DNA from: a virus
DNA length: 53,350 nt
IMG/VR virus record: IMGVR_UViG_3300045049_000093
Coordinates: 1-53,350 of that record
Reading direction: 5' to 3' (one strand)
The notes under the pieces are model-generated. The model searched no databases. It was not told where the DNA came from and saw only the letters and a list, made by a program, of their open reading frames with translations. Shown in pieces: positions 31,165 to 37,480 of this stretch; within the stretch, counting starts at the first letter, position 1, and each line of letters begins with the position of its first letter. The translations under genes and the position numbers were made by a program.

Positions 31165-31252
31165 GTCTGAAAACCCTCTCGGGTTAGGCGCAAGAGTGCG
31201 CCCTAAAGCACACACCCGATGTGCGATATGTGCTTATAGGCTAGTCTTCAGC

Positions 31253-31429
31253 CTAAAGCCTAGGATCGTCCGGTAAACCATACTTGACGCCAATAACAAT
31301 ACGGTCAACGGGCGGTTCATACAGCTTATCCTTCAACGATCCTATGCTCTCCATGACTGTATCCCATCGCATGTATTCCTCCTTTTCTTCTTCTCCATCT
31401 TTGTACACAAGCGTAACAACGAAATACAT
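31253..31429 (-). CDS. 58-residue protein of unknown function
   Basis: ATG at 31429 with AGAGGG seven bases upstream; TAG at 31255-31253. Starts MYFVVTLVYKDGEEEKEEYM and ends DRIVIGVKYGLPDDPRL, a compact alpha/beta pattern with acidic helix. Member of the early minus group. Followed on the minus strand by a 90-base gap without a gene. Confidence 0.6.
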   Translation of the reverse strand: MYFVVTLVYKDGEEEKEEYMRWDTVMESIGSLKDKLYEPPVDRIVIGVKYGLPDDPRL

Positions 31430-31496
31430 AAATCACCCTCTCTATGTAAGCTTTAGCTTACTTGTAGCCTATACCAAATAGCACCCCTCTAATAGT

Positions 31497-31697
31497 TTAC
31501 TTCAATCGAACCGTTACGTACTTAACCCGTCTTTCCTTCTCAATCAGGTAATTCGCCATATCCCTAGCATTAAGACCTACCTTAAAAAGCATAGCTTCGT
31601 GCTCTTTCTCCGTCCAATTACCCTTTATTTTTGGATTGTAAAATACCTCGACATATCCTCTTTTGCCTTTGAATTGCTTACCGTGAATGAGAAACAC
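31497..31697 (-). CDS. 66-residue protein, first gene of the early minus group
   Basis: GTG at 31697 with a strong GGAGG seven bases upstream. MFLIHGKQFKGKRGYVEVFYNP followed by a helical segment (TEKEHEAMLFKVGLNARDMANYLIEKERR) and YVTVRLK gives a basic alpha/beta protein. It is the first gene downstream of the consensus promoter at 31.87 kb. Confidence 0.62.
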   Translation of the reverse strand: MFLIHGKQFKGKRGYVEVFYNPKIKGNWTEKEHEAMLFKVGLNARDMANYLIEKERRVKYVTVRLK

Positions 31698-32166
31698 GTT
31701 TAAACCCTCCTGTGGGGCGCTATGCGCTATAGGCTACCGAGTGTCTTGTCACGTGATGACTCTCACTCACCTAGTACCTTTAACTCCGTCGTGAGTTCTG
31801 CGACTAGGGACAGTACGAAGACTTATACTCGCACCTATCCGCGCGTGCAAGTACTATTTCGTTATTCTATTATGGCATAGTTTTTGCTTAGTTGTCAAAT
31901 TACAACAAAACTACTATGCAATGCTCGTGCCAAAATATAGAAAACCGCGATCTATTTTTATTGGTATGAAGGTACAGGGTACGTATCTAAATGGCATAAG
32001 GAGCGTTATAGAACGATTTCTGAGTATCTATACAGTACACACCTACCATAGGTCCGTTGTATATACGTAGCCTATGCGTTGCATGAGAGAAATCGTTAAC
32101 CGTTGTACAATATAGACATCAACCCATATACTACGTATACATAACTGTATGATAAATAAGGGAAAT
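31698..32166. other. intergenic promoter region without genes
   Basis: About 470 bases without a supported gene on either strand. It holds the divergent promoter of the early minus group and several short palindromes such as CGCGCG and ACTACGTA. Frames of up to 76 codons on the minus strand here lack ribosome sites and family resemblance. Confidence 0.5.
31869..31898 (-). promoter_or_regulatory. sigma70 promoter for the early minus genes
   Basis: On the minus strand TTGACA (31898-31893), 18 bases, CATAAT (31874-31869). The -35 is perfect and the -10 matches five of six. A start near 31862 would give a 165-base leader before the GTG at 31697. Confidence 0.8.
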
Positions 32167-32195
32167 TTGACAAACCGCATGTATAGGCGTAAAAT
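32167..32195 (+). promoter_or_regulatory. sigma70 promoter for the first plus gene
   Basis: TTGACA (32167-32172), 17 bases, TAAAAT (32190-32195). Start expected near 32202, leaving a leader of about 220 bases before 32421. It points away from the 31.87-kb promoter. Confidence 0.85.
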
Positions 32196-32244
32196 ACTTG
32201 CATACTGTGAGAAACGAGAATAAGCTCTTTCACATAGAGTAAAC

Positions 32245-32316
32245 ATGAACGGCAGCGCAGGGCTGCTAGGCAATAGTAAGATGCACGGACTAGCTTCCTA
32301 TCTTACTTGCGCTTGA
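32245..32316 (+). CDS. possible 23-residue leader peptide
   Basis: ATG at 32245 opens 23 codons to a TGA at 32314-32316 in the leader of the first plus gene. The AGTAAGAT/ATCTTACT hairpin (about 32275-32311) lies inside it. The ribosome site is weak (AGAG). It could act as an attenuation peptide or be chance. Confidence 0.25.
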   Translation: MNGSAGLLGNSKMHGLASYLTCA

Positions 32317-32346
32317 ACGATAGTTTTTTAACAATCAGACTTGCAC

Positions 32347-32389
32347 CGTATCGGCTAACAAGCTAGTACGGTTGTACTGGCCCGATACG
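32347..32389 (+). promoter_or_regulatory. structured 5' leader hairpin
   Basis: CGTATCGG (32347-32354) pairs with CCGATACG (32382-32389) and encloses AGTAC-GGTT-GTACT (32365-32378). CAC and GTG extend the outer stem across one bulged base. It ends 31 bases before the ATG at 32421, close enough to influence initiation or transcript stability. Confidence 0.55.
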
Positions 32390-32420
32390 TGAGGTAAGTC
32401 TTTACTTTGGAGTAATTGAC

Positions 32421-33344
32421 ATGTCCACGAATCAGCAAGTATCGAATGCGGTGCAAAACACACTCAAGCCAACCGAGGTAACCGTTACCGAGGACCAGCT
32501 TGCGCCGGACTTGAAGAAGAAAGCCTGCAAAGCAATCGATGAGGCTTATGATATTCAATGGCGCAAGGGCGGCGTGGAGGATACTAAGAAAATCCTCGAA
32601 GGTTTGCAGGGTAAGATCGGCGAGAAAGTTTATACCGTCGCCAAGCTTGCTTGCGAACAGGCAAAGAATAATTTCCCGATCGCTCGGGCAATGTTTTTAG
32701 CCTTGTGTGCGGTGGCTGAAAAGCACATCAAAAACACACACACGGAAGCCAAAGGAGAAGAAGTTTCGGTTGGTAAGCTCATCCCGCAATGGAGCGCCTA
32801 TAAGGCCGACATTGCCAAAGGACTGGAGCGTGGAATTGATCCGCAATCGCGTGGAGAGGGCGGAAGCCTGAAATACGCGACAGCGGCTCAGTACCGTGAA
32901 GCTTCGAGAACCGGCAATGGAGGCTCTACAGGGAGCCAGGCTGGACAACAGAGAGCAAATACCAATGGCTCCGTTGTCCTGCAACTTGTGGAGCGTGGCT
33001 GGAATGCCACACTGTCCGCAGCAATGCAGGTATTGTCCGAAAAGTTGAATGCATTGTCTGTTGATGAGCAGGCAGCTTGGGCACCTCGCGTTCTGGCCTT
33101 GGCCGGAGAGGTGGATCAAAGGCTTACTGAACTCAAGGCGTCCAAAGAACAGAATGCGTCCGTGGTTGAGCAGGTAGCAAAAGAGATGGGCGCTCAGGAT
33201 ATCGATGCAGACACTAGAGCAGCTATGCAAGCTGCCATCGATAGCGCTAAGACTCCGGAAGAAGGCAAAACGGTTGCCACGGAGTTGCTGCGAGCCAAGC
33301 GAGGTAAAGATCAGGCCAAGCGCGGCGGAAGTCGAGCGGCTTAA
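32421..33344 (+). CDS. abundant-looking early protein of unknown function
   Basis: 307 residues, Ala/Lys/Glu-rich, mainly helical, with a Gly/Ser/Gln linker near residue 165-180 (GNGGSTGSQAGQQRAN) separating two helical domains and a basic end (RAKRGKDQAKRGGSRAA). No membrane segment or enzyme motif; family not recognised. Codons are far more GC-rich and regular than in its neighbours. With its own consensus promoter, structured leader, GGAG ribosome site and strong terminator it should be made in large amounts. Possibly a DNA-coating or host-takeover protein. Confidence 0.75.
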   Translation: MSTNQQVSNAVQNTLKPTEVTVTEDQLAPDLKKKACKAIDEAYDIQWRKGGVEDTKKILEGLQGKIGEKVYTVAKLACEQAKNNFPIARAMFLALCAVAEKHIKNTHTEAKGEEVSVGKLIPQWSAYKADIAKGLERGIDPQSRGEGGSLKYATAAQYREASRTGNGGSTGSQAGQQRANTNGSVVLQLVERGWNATLSAAMQVLSEKLNALSVDEQAAWAPRVLALAGEVDQRLTELKASKEQNASVVEQVAKEMGAQDIDADTRAAMQAAIDSAKTPEEGKTVATELLRAKRGKDQAKRGGSRAA

Positions 33345-33374
33345 CGGGTTGAGGAGTGCGTTTTGCACACTAGG

Positions 33375-33411
33375 CGGGCGTGAGCACATTGGTGCAACGC
33401 CCGTTCTTTTT
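33375..33411 (+). terminator. intrinsic terminator 1
   Basis: CGGGCGT (33375-33381) and ACGCCCG (33397-33403) enclose GCAC-ATTG-GTGC; the run TTCTTTTT follows. Strong GC-rich stem directly after the 307-residue gene. Confidence 0.9.
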
Positions 33412-33427
33412 ATATAAGAGGTTTTTG

Positions 33428-33544
33428 ATGACTCCACGGTTGCAGAGGATTTTAGATCGTATATTGGCGGTAATAGCGATATTAAGCATGCCAATAATTG
33501 GCATGTTTCTTTACATGTGCATGCATCCGCCAATATCTCATTGA
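33428..33544 (+). CDS. 38-residue membrane peptide
   Basis: ATG at 33428 with AAGAGG six bases upstream. MTPRLQRILDR is a basic amphipathic start, then a hydrophobic segment (ILAVIAILSMPIIGMFLYM) and a CMHPPISH end. The palindrome CATGCCAA/TTGGCATG (33487-33505) lies inside the gene. It sits between two terminators, so expression relies on read-through or a local promoter I cannot see. Confidence 0.5.
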   Translation: MTPRLQRILDRILAVIAILSMPIIGMFLYMCMHPPISH

Positions 33545-33553
33545 GGAAAATCG

Positions 33554-33607
33554 AAGCCAAGTAAGCTATGCAGCAACGCTGTATGGCCTACTTGGCTTTT
33601 CTTTTTT
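33554..33607 (+). terminator. intrinsic terminator 2
   Basis: AAGCCAAGTA (33554-33563) pairs with TACTTGGCTT (33589-33598), with an inner CAGC/GCTG stem, followed by TTCTTTTTT. Confidence 0.88.
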
Positions 33608-33619
33608 GTTTTAATTCCT

Positions 33620-33648
33620 GCCTAGGCAACTACTGCCTAGGCTTTTTT
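33620..33648 (+). terminator. intrinsic terminator 3
   Basis: GCCTAGGCA (33620-33628), loop ACTAC, TGCCTAGGC (33634-33642), then six T. The stem may work on both strands because a T run also precedes it on the complementary side only weakly. Confidence 0.9.
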
Positions 33649-33676
33649 ATTGCCTTAAAATTTCTCGCGCGCACAT

Positions 33677-33692
33677 CCGTTCTTTTTATATA
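33677..33692 (+). repeat. 16-base direct repeat of the terminator-1 tail
   Basis: CCGTTCTTTTTATATA occurs here and at 33401-33416. The first copy is the end of terminator 1; the second lies before the 69-residue HTH gene. This suggests duplication and rearrangement in the terminator block, or a shared upstream element. Confidence 0.5.
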
Positions 33693-33727
33693 GACAATTT
33701 TGCGCTAATCGAAAAGAGGTAAGCTCA

Positions 33728-33937
33728 ATGAAACAATCGCAGCCCAGAAATTCAAGAGTAGGCATGCGTGGCGGAAGTTTCAGGAAGCCAGTTCCAGAAA
33801 AAAGTGAATTAGTTTCTATGTTGAAAGCACACAGTATGAAAAAAGTTTGCCAATACTATGGAGTCACAGCCCCGACTGTTTACAAATGGATGAGAGAGTT
33901 AAGCATTCCCCTACAGGGCAAAAAGGTGGACAGATGA
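33728..33937 (+). CDS. small helix-turn-helix DNA-binding protein
   Basis: 69 residues. Residues ~25-60 (KSELVSMLKAHSMKKVCQYYGVTAPTVYKWMRELSI) are a classic HTH of the resolvase/transposase/sigma-4 type, preceded by a basic disordered tail (NSRVGMRGGSFRKP). Good AGAGG ribosome site. It probably regulates promoters in the 29-35 kb control region. Its stop overlaps the next start (ATGA). Confidence 0.8.
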   Translation: MKQSQPRNSRVGMRGGSFRKPVPEKSELVSMLKAHSMKKVCQYYGVTAPTVYKWMRELSIPLQGKKVDR

Positions 33938-34353
33938 GCATGTATAAGCCAGGAGATTTAGTTTGGCTGCAGGTTCTATCAGGAGAAATACCTGCTGTAA
34001 TAACTCGTGTTTGCGAAGAAATGAGTTTATGCAAAGAACATAAACTTCCAGCATATGAACTGGATGTTCGTGAATTGGCTACGATAGCGTGTGAAATTCT
34101 TATTCGTCCTAGGAGGGATGATTATCAGCAACACGAAAAGCTCGGATCGGTTGAGACTGTTCGCAGCCTTATGAAAAAAAGAAGGTGCGATTCTGGTGAG
34201 TGCATGAGAAAACACATAGATTGCCTAATTCTTTTCTTTAATAGAATTAGACGTACTCACTGGAGACGGTGGTTAAGAGCAATCACAGGACAGAAATGTG
34301 TTGGATGCGGAAAACCGGTTTGGAAGCTAATACTGTTAGGAGGCTGTAAGTGA
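33934..34353 (+). CDS. 139-residue protein with N-terminal SH3/KOW-like start
   Basis: Starts MSMYKPGDLVWLQVLSGEIPAVITRV, an SH3-like barrel opening of the kind found in nucleic-acid or protein-binding domains. The C-terminal third is basic with a CVGCGKPVW knuckle and a final GGCK, which could bind one zinc. No known family. Coupled to the HTH gene by ATGA and to the next gene by four overlapping bases. Confidence 0.55.
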   Translation: MSMYKPGDLVWLQVLSGEIPAVITRVCEEMSLCKEHKLPAYELDVRELATIACEILIRPRRDDYQQHEKLGSVETVRSLMKKRRCDSGECMRKHIDCLILFFNRIRRTHWRRWLRAITGQKCVGCGKPVWKLILLGGCK

Positions 34354-34622
34354 AACCTAAGCGCTACTGTGTGCAGCTCTCCGACGGTCGATGGGTTAAA
34401 CGCACTTCGCATTTTGGGTACAGTCACGGTTCCGTCGTTCTAACTAGCGATCCAGAGGAGCGTCGTTGGTGGAGTAGAGAACGTGACGCTAGATCTGCCT
34501 CTCGTACTCTTAATGGCCGTATTGAGAGCCGTTCTAAATGGAACATTCCTGGGTTGATAGAAATAGAATTAAAGAGACTTGGGTTGACCGCAATACATGT
34601 GCCAGATGACGTAAGTACTTGA
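34350..34622 (+). CDS. 90-residue basic protein of unknown function
   Basis: GTG start with AGGAGG six bases upstream, overlapping the preceding stop. RYCVQLSDGRWVKRTSHFG begins a beta-hairpin; WWSRERDARSASRTLNGRIESRSKW is a charged helix. No family recognised. It ends six bases before the perfect promoter at 34.63 kb. Confidence 0.6.
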   Translation: MKPKRYCVQLSDGRWVKRTSHFGYSHGSVVLTSDPEERRWWSRERDARSASRTLNGRIESRSKWNIPGLIEIELKRLGLTAIHVPDDVST

Positions 34623-34627
34623 AATAC

Positions 34628-34656
34628 TTGACAAATGGCGCAGTCTTTGCTATAAT
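34628..34656 (+). promoter_or_regulatory. perfect consensus sigma70 promoter
   Basis: TTGACA (34628-34633), exactly 17 bases, TATAAT (34651-34656). Start expected near 34663. No better match to consensus exists in the window, and no long gene follows it before a terminator. Confidence 0.93.
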
Positions 34657-34662
34657 ATACCT

Positions 34663-34913
34663 GTAAAATGAGAAATCGGTAGCGGCGGCCAAGATGCAAA
34701 ATGATGTTCGTAATAAGGAGGTGTGCCATGACGTGAAACTTGTTTAGCTTGCCTAACTTTACTTTTTCTCACCACACATTAAGAAAGTAAGGTAAGCCGC
34801 GTTATTGCCCAACGTCGAACCAATATGGTTTATGCGGGCCTCACTCCCCCGCATAGAGGACGTTACGCTAGATTGGAAGCCGGGACAGAGTAGCTGACTG
34901 TCCCGGTTTTCTT
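34663..34913 (+). ncRNA. about 250-nt structured noncoding RNA
   Basis: It lies between a perfect promoter and a strong terminator and has no ORF above 17 codons. Hand folding gives a helix ACTTTACTTT/AAAGTAAGGT (34756-34765 with 34784-34793, one G-U). Next is a three-way junction closed by GCGT/ACGC and AACGTC/GACGTT (34811-34816 with 34859-34864), with arms AACCA-ATA-TGGTT (34818-34830) and TATGCGGG/CCCGCATA (34831-34838 with 34848-34855). Then comes the terminator hairpin. An AAGGAGGTG site followed by ATG ACG TGA sits near 34716-34735. A regulatory RNA made early and strongly by host polymerase is the simplest reading. Confidence 0.75.
34880..34913 (+). terminator. intrinsic terminator of the noncoding RNA
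   Basis: CCGGGACAG (34880-34888), loop of nine, CTGTCCCGG (34898-34906), then TTTTCTT. Perfect GC-rich stem. Confidence 0.93.
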
Positions 34914-34971
34914 ATAATCAAAATCGGCTTGGGCTTTGCAATAAGGGTCATTGTTACCCAAGGGCGGGTAT

Positions 34972-35469
34972 ATGCGTTCATCTGGCGGGAAGACTCGCTT
35001 GGATGTTCCTGGGTTCTCTTTCGGTGTTAAGACCGGAGAATTCGTTGATGTTCCTAGAATATTTGGTGGTCGTGGTGCAAAACGTAAAAGCGGTAAACCG
35101 CATACATATTCTGAACTGGCAAGTCGTGCTCCATCTAGGAGTGTCGCTATTGCCAGCGCCATCGCTCGTCATGAATACAATAAAGGCAAGCGATTTCGCT
35201 TAAAGCAGAAAAAACAACCTAAAACTAATCACATTGCCGCGTACTGCTTGCGGCGCTACCTAGAACTATCAGGTTTAAAAACCTACAACTTCGCTTATGC
35301 GGAGAATCCGGAATTAATTATTCCGAAACCAAAAATAGTTTACGAGGTAACTGACGGTTTACTGCCGTGGGTTACTTTTACTAGTTCGAGAGAAGCTATG
35401 CTTATGTGCGCTACTCTCGCACGATTTGGAATTGCTGCATACTTTAATAGCAGGAAAATTTACCCGTAG
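34972..35469 (+). CDS. 165-residue basic protein of unknown function
   Basis: From the ATG at 34972 (GGGCGGG upstream); a TTG at 34951 would add seven residues. First half is basic and Gly/Ser/Arg-rich (RSSGGKTRL, GGRGAKRKSGKPHTYSELASRAPSRS, KGKRFRLKQKKQPK); the second half is a folded alpha/beta domain ending in AMLMCATLARFGIAAYFNSRKI. Looks like a nucleic-acid-binding tail plus a small globular domain. It is followed by a strong terminator. Confidence 0.6.
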   Translation: MRSSGGKTRLDVPGFSFGVKTGEFVDVPRIFGGRGAKRKSGKPHTYSELASRAPSRSVAIASAIARHEYNKGKRFRLKQKKQPKTNHIAAYCLRRYLELSGLKTYNFAYAENPELIIPKPKIVYEVTDGLLPWVTFTSSREAMLMCATLARFGIAAYFNSRKIYP

Positions 35470-35488
35470 CTGCACTGAGCTACCTCCA

Positions 35489-35541
35489 CCCTCCTTAAAG
35501 GAGGGAATTTTATCCAGGGCGCCCTAGGCCCTGGATTTTTT
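35489..35541 (+). terminator. double hairpin terminator
   Basis: CCCTCC-TTAAA-GGAGGG (35489-35505), then ATCCAGGGC (35512-35520) with GCCCTGGAT (35528-35536) and a run of six T (35536-35541). Confidence 0.88.
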
Positions 35542-35582
35542 ATGTCTAAATGGCAGAGGTTAAGATTGTAAAGGGTTAAATT

Positions 35583-35804
35583 ATGAATTTCATTTGGACT
35601 CTTGTTTGTCTCTCAGCCGGATTCCTTTTTGCTGTAGCTTGGCTGTCTCCAGATCCACATGAACGTAGGTGTAACGCACCCGTTCATTTTTATTATTACG
35701 AGGTTAAACCCCACAATGAACCCCGCCAAAGACCAGAACAGACTTATCGAAAAGAAGTCCGTGGAACAATGGAAGAAAGATTTATTGGAGGAACTACAAC
35801 TTGA
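35583..35804 (+). CDS. 73-residue protein with N-terminal membrane segment
   Basis: ATG with AGGG seven bases upstream. FIWTLVCLSAGFLFAVAWL is a signal anchor; the rest is polar with His/Tyr/Arg and no second segment. It overlaps the next ORF out of phase for 89 bases, an arrangement reminiscent of nested spanin genes, but neither product has the lipobox expected for an outer-membrane partner. Function unknown. Confidence 0.5.
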   Translation: MNFIWTLVCLSAGFLFAVAWLSPDPHERRCNAPVHFYYYEVKPHNEPRQRPEQTYRKEVRGTMEERFIGGTTT

Positions 35805-35859
35805 TGCACCGGAAGGGGAGCCCGGTTTTACAGTTCCCTATTTAGACGATTATCTATAG
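35716..35859 (+). CDS. 47-residue acidic protein overlapping the upstream gene
   Basis: ATG at 35716 (GAGG further upstream), in another frame than the membrane protein. NRLIEKKSVEQWKKDLLEELQLDAPEGEPGF is an amphipathic helix with an acidic tail ending YLDDYL. It ends 12 bases before the secreted-protein gene. Either it or the 73-residue gene could be the real one; both are plausible. Confidence 0.4.
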   Translation: MNPAKDQNRLIEKKSVEQWKKDLLEELQLDAPEGEPGFTVPYLDDYL

Positions 35860-35871
35860 GAGTAATCTAAA

Positions 35872-36261
35872 GTGATTAAGAAGTTTTTAATTATCGCAGC
35901 CTGCTTGTTTGGTTTTTCAGTAGCAGCCCAAGCAGAGATTATCACTTTGAGTTCCGAAGGGTGTGCTCCAACTCGTATCTGTTTTAACGTACCGAACAAT
36001 GAAGGACTCGATATTACTATCACAAATGTAAATCCTACTTTCTATGGTAGATTGGTGATTTATATTGGTAATGATATGTACGACTCAGGACTGTATGCTT
36101 TTCCAAATCTTTCCGATGCAGTGATCTACGATTCCAATGGCAATCCTCTGCATGTCTCAATCAGTTTTACGGTTGTACGTGGCCCATGTGTACGAGAGGG
36201 CCGTGCAACAGTCTGCCCTCAGTACGTAACGCTAAATGGAGGAACGTTAACTAGGCCGTAA
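35872..36261 (+). CDS. secreted periplasmic protein with disulfide potential
   Basis: 129 residues, GTG start after AGGAG. A clear Sec signal peptide (MIKKFLIIAACLFGFSVA, cleavage after AQA at about residue 21) precedes a beta-rich mature domain with four Cys (CAPTRIC and the pair in GPCVREGRATVC), suited to two disulfides in the periplasm. No enzyme motif. Such exported phage proteins often change the host envelope, for example by blocking receptors or inhibiting lysozyme. It is followed by its own terminator. Confidence 0.75.
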   Translation: MIKKFLIIAACLFGFSVAAQAEIITLSSEGCAPTRICFNVPNNEGLDITITNVNPTFYGRLVIYIGNDMYDSGLYAFPNLSDAVIYDSNGNPLHVSISFTVVRGPCVREGRATVCPQYVTLNGGTLTRP

Positions 36262-36284
36262 CAGTTCTATAATTTATCTAATAG

Positions 36285-36310
36285 CCCGGATGCCTGTGGT
36301 CCGGGTTTTT
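36285..36310 (+). terminator. intrinsic terminator
   Basis: CCCGGA (36285-36290) and TCCGGG (36300-36305) followed by five T. It separates the secreted-protein gene from the amidoligase operon. Confidence 0.82.
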
Positions 36311-36329
36311 CTTTGCCTAAAGGAAACGT

Positions 36330-36575
36330 ATGCCCAAGCTTAAAAAGCAAGCCAAACACGAAATCCGGACAATAGTTACTACTAAAGGAGGGAATACAGT
36401 GACTGGTGCCTGTATCACAGTACTGTCTCATTTGCTGCCCGGCGCCAAAGCTCTGTGCAATAGAATTCAAGATGGATTGGATAAAGAAGCAATAGCAGCT
36501 CGGGTGTATTTATTTACTGACAACATCCCTGTTTACGCTGCGTACGGTATTGAAGAGAAGCGCAACCATGGCTGA
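36330..36575 (+). CDS. 81-residue protein, first gene of the amidoligase operon
   Basis: ATG with AAGGA seven bases upstream. Alpha/beta pattern (HEIRTIVTTKGGNTVTGACITVLSHLLPGAKALCNRI and RVYLFTDNIPVYAAYGIEE). No family recognised. The stop overlaps the ATG of the first amidoligase by 8 bases, so the two are co-translated; it could be a partner or inhibitor of that enzyme. Confidence 0.6.
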   Translation: MPKLKKQAKHEIRTIVTTKGGNTVTGACITVLSHLLPGAKALCNRIQDGLDKEAIAARVYLFTDNIPVYAAYGIEEKRNHG

Positions 36576-37479
36576 TAAAGATTTTGGCCCCCGTATTGGA
36601 GCTGACCCAGAAGTATTTGTACAAAATAAAGAGGGGATAATTGTCCCTATTTGTGGACACATTGGGGGTACTAAAGAAAAACCAATTGAAATTACTCAGG
36701 ACATCATTAATCTATATGGCCCGGAAAATGGAGCCAGGCGCGGTGTGGTGGCTCAAGGCATTTATGCCATGCAGGAAGATAATGTAATGCTGGAGTTCAA
36801 TATTCCAGCATATACAGAATCTGGAAGGTTCGTGGAGTCCATTAGTAGAGTTCTAGGTTATCTGGAAGCTTCTGTATTGGCTCCCAAAGAACTATCCATT
36901 CGATATGGGGTAGTGGACAATGCGTTCAAATCGGAACTTCTCGAAAGTTTCATGCAATCCAGCACCATCGGCTGTAATCCTGATTTTAACGCCTATGCCA
37001 CCGATGGACGATTCCAAAGGAAAGCATTTTCAGCAATGGATTTCGGCAACCGACGCTTCTGTGGTGGGCATATACACGTACAGTACAACCAGGAGCACGT
37101 GCCGCCTCATATTTTTGCACAGTTCATGGATGTCGTGGCCTGCCTTCCCTATCTCTCTCACGACAAGCAGCGTGGACGTAGATTGTTCTATGGTCAGCCT
37201 GGCCTTTTCCGAATTAAAGATTACGGTATCGAATACCGAACACTCTCCAATTTCTGGTTACATCCGAAATTTCGGGAAAGGTATTTGCAAGGGTTGGCAG
37301 AGAATGTGCTTCGCTTAGCACATTATGCTAATAGCGATCCAGATGTGCTGAAGAAATATTATTCCCGCATAGATTGGGATAAAGTTCAACAGTTTATCAA
37401 GAACGAAGATTCGAAAAAGTCCATTAAATTGTGTCGTGAAATTCAAGATCAAACGGGAATGATTCTAAACATACCATAA
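36568..37479 (+). CDS. COOH-NH2 ligase, phage phiEco32-like type 2 (glutamine-synthetase fold)
   Basis: 303 residues from the ATG at 36568; an ATG at 36550 would add six. The family signature is clear: GADPEVF at 11-17, QEDNVMLEFNIP at 69-80, GCNPDFNAY at 135-143, GGHIHV at 166-171 and YGIEYRTLSNFWL at 219-231. These acidic and His residues are the metal/ATP-binding positions of the glutamine-synthetase-like amidoligase fold, which joins a carboxyl group to an amine with ATP. Substrate unknown. It is the first of at least six enzyme genes in a coupled operon. Confidence 0.88.
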   Translation: MADKDFGPRIGADPEVFVQNKEGIIVPICGHIGGTKEKPIEITQDIINLYGPENGARRGVVAQGIYAMQEDNVMLEFNIPAYTESGRFVESISRVLGYLEASVLAPKELSIRYGVVDNAFKSELLESFMQSSTIGCNPDFNAYATDGRFQRKAFSAMDFGNRRFCGGHIHVQYNQEHVPPHIFAQFMDVVACLPYLSHDKQRGRRLFYGQPGLFRIKDYGIEYRTLSNFWLHPKFRERYLQGLAENVLRLAHYANSDPDVLKKYYSRIDWDKVQQFIKNEDSKKSIKLCREIQDQTGMILNIP

Positions 37480-37480
37480 A

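Noticed and set aside
33487-33505. CATGCCAA/TTGGCATG palindrome as a fourth terminator.
   Set aside because: The following bases TTTCTTT are weak and it lies inside a well-formed small membrane ORF; it is treated as part of that gene.
32697-33560. Long minus-strand frame of 287 codons opposite the 307-residue gene.
   Set aside because: The regular GC-rich codon use of the plus gene creates open antisense frames; the minus product is Cys/Leu/Ser-rich without a domain pattern or ribosome site.
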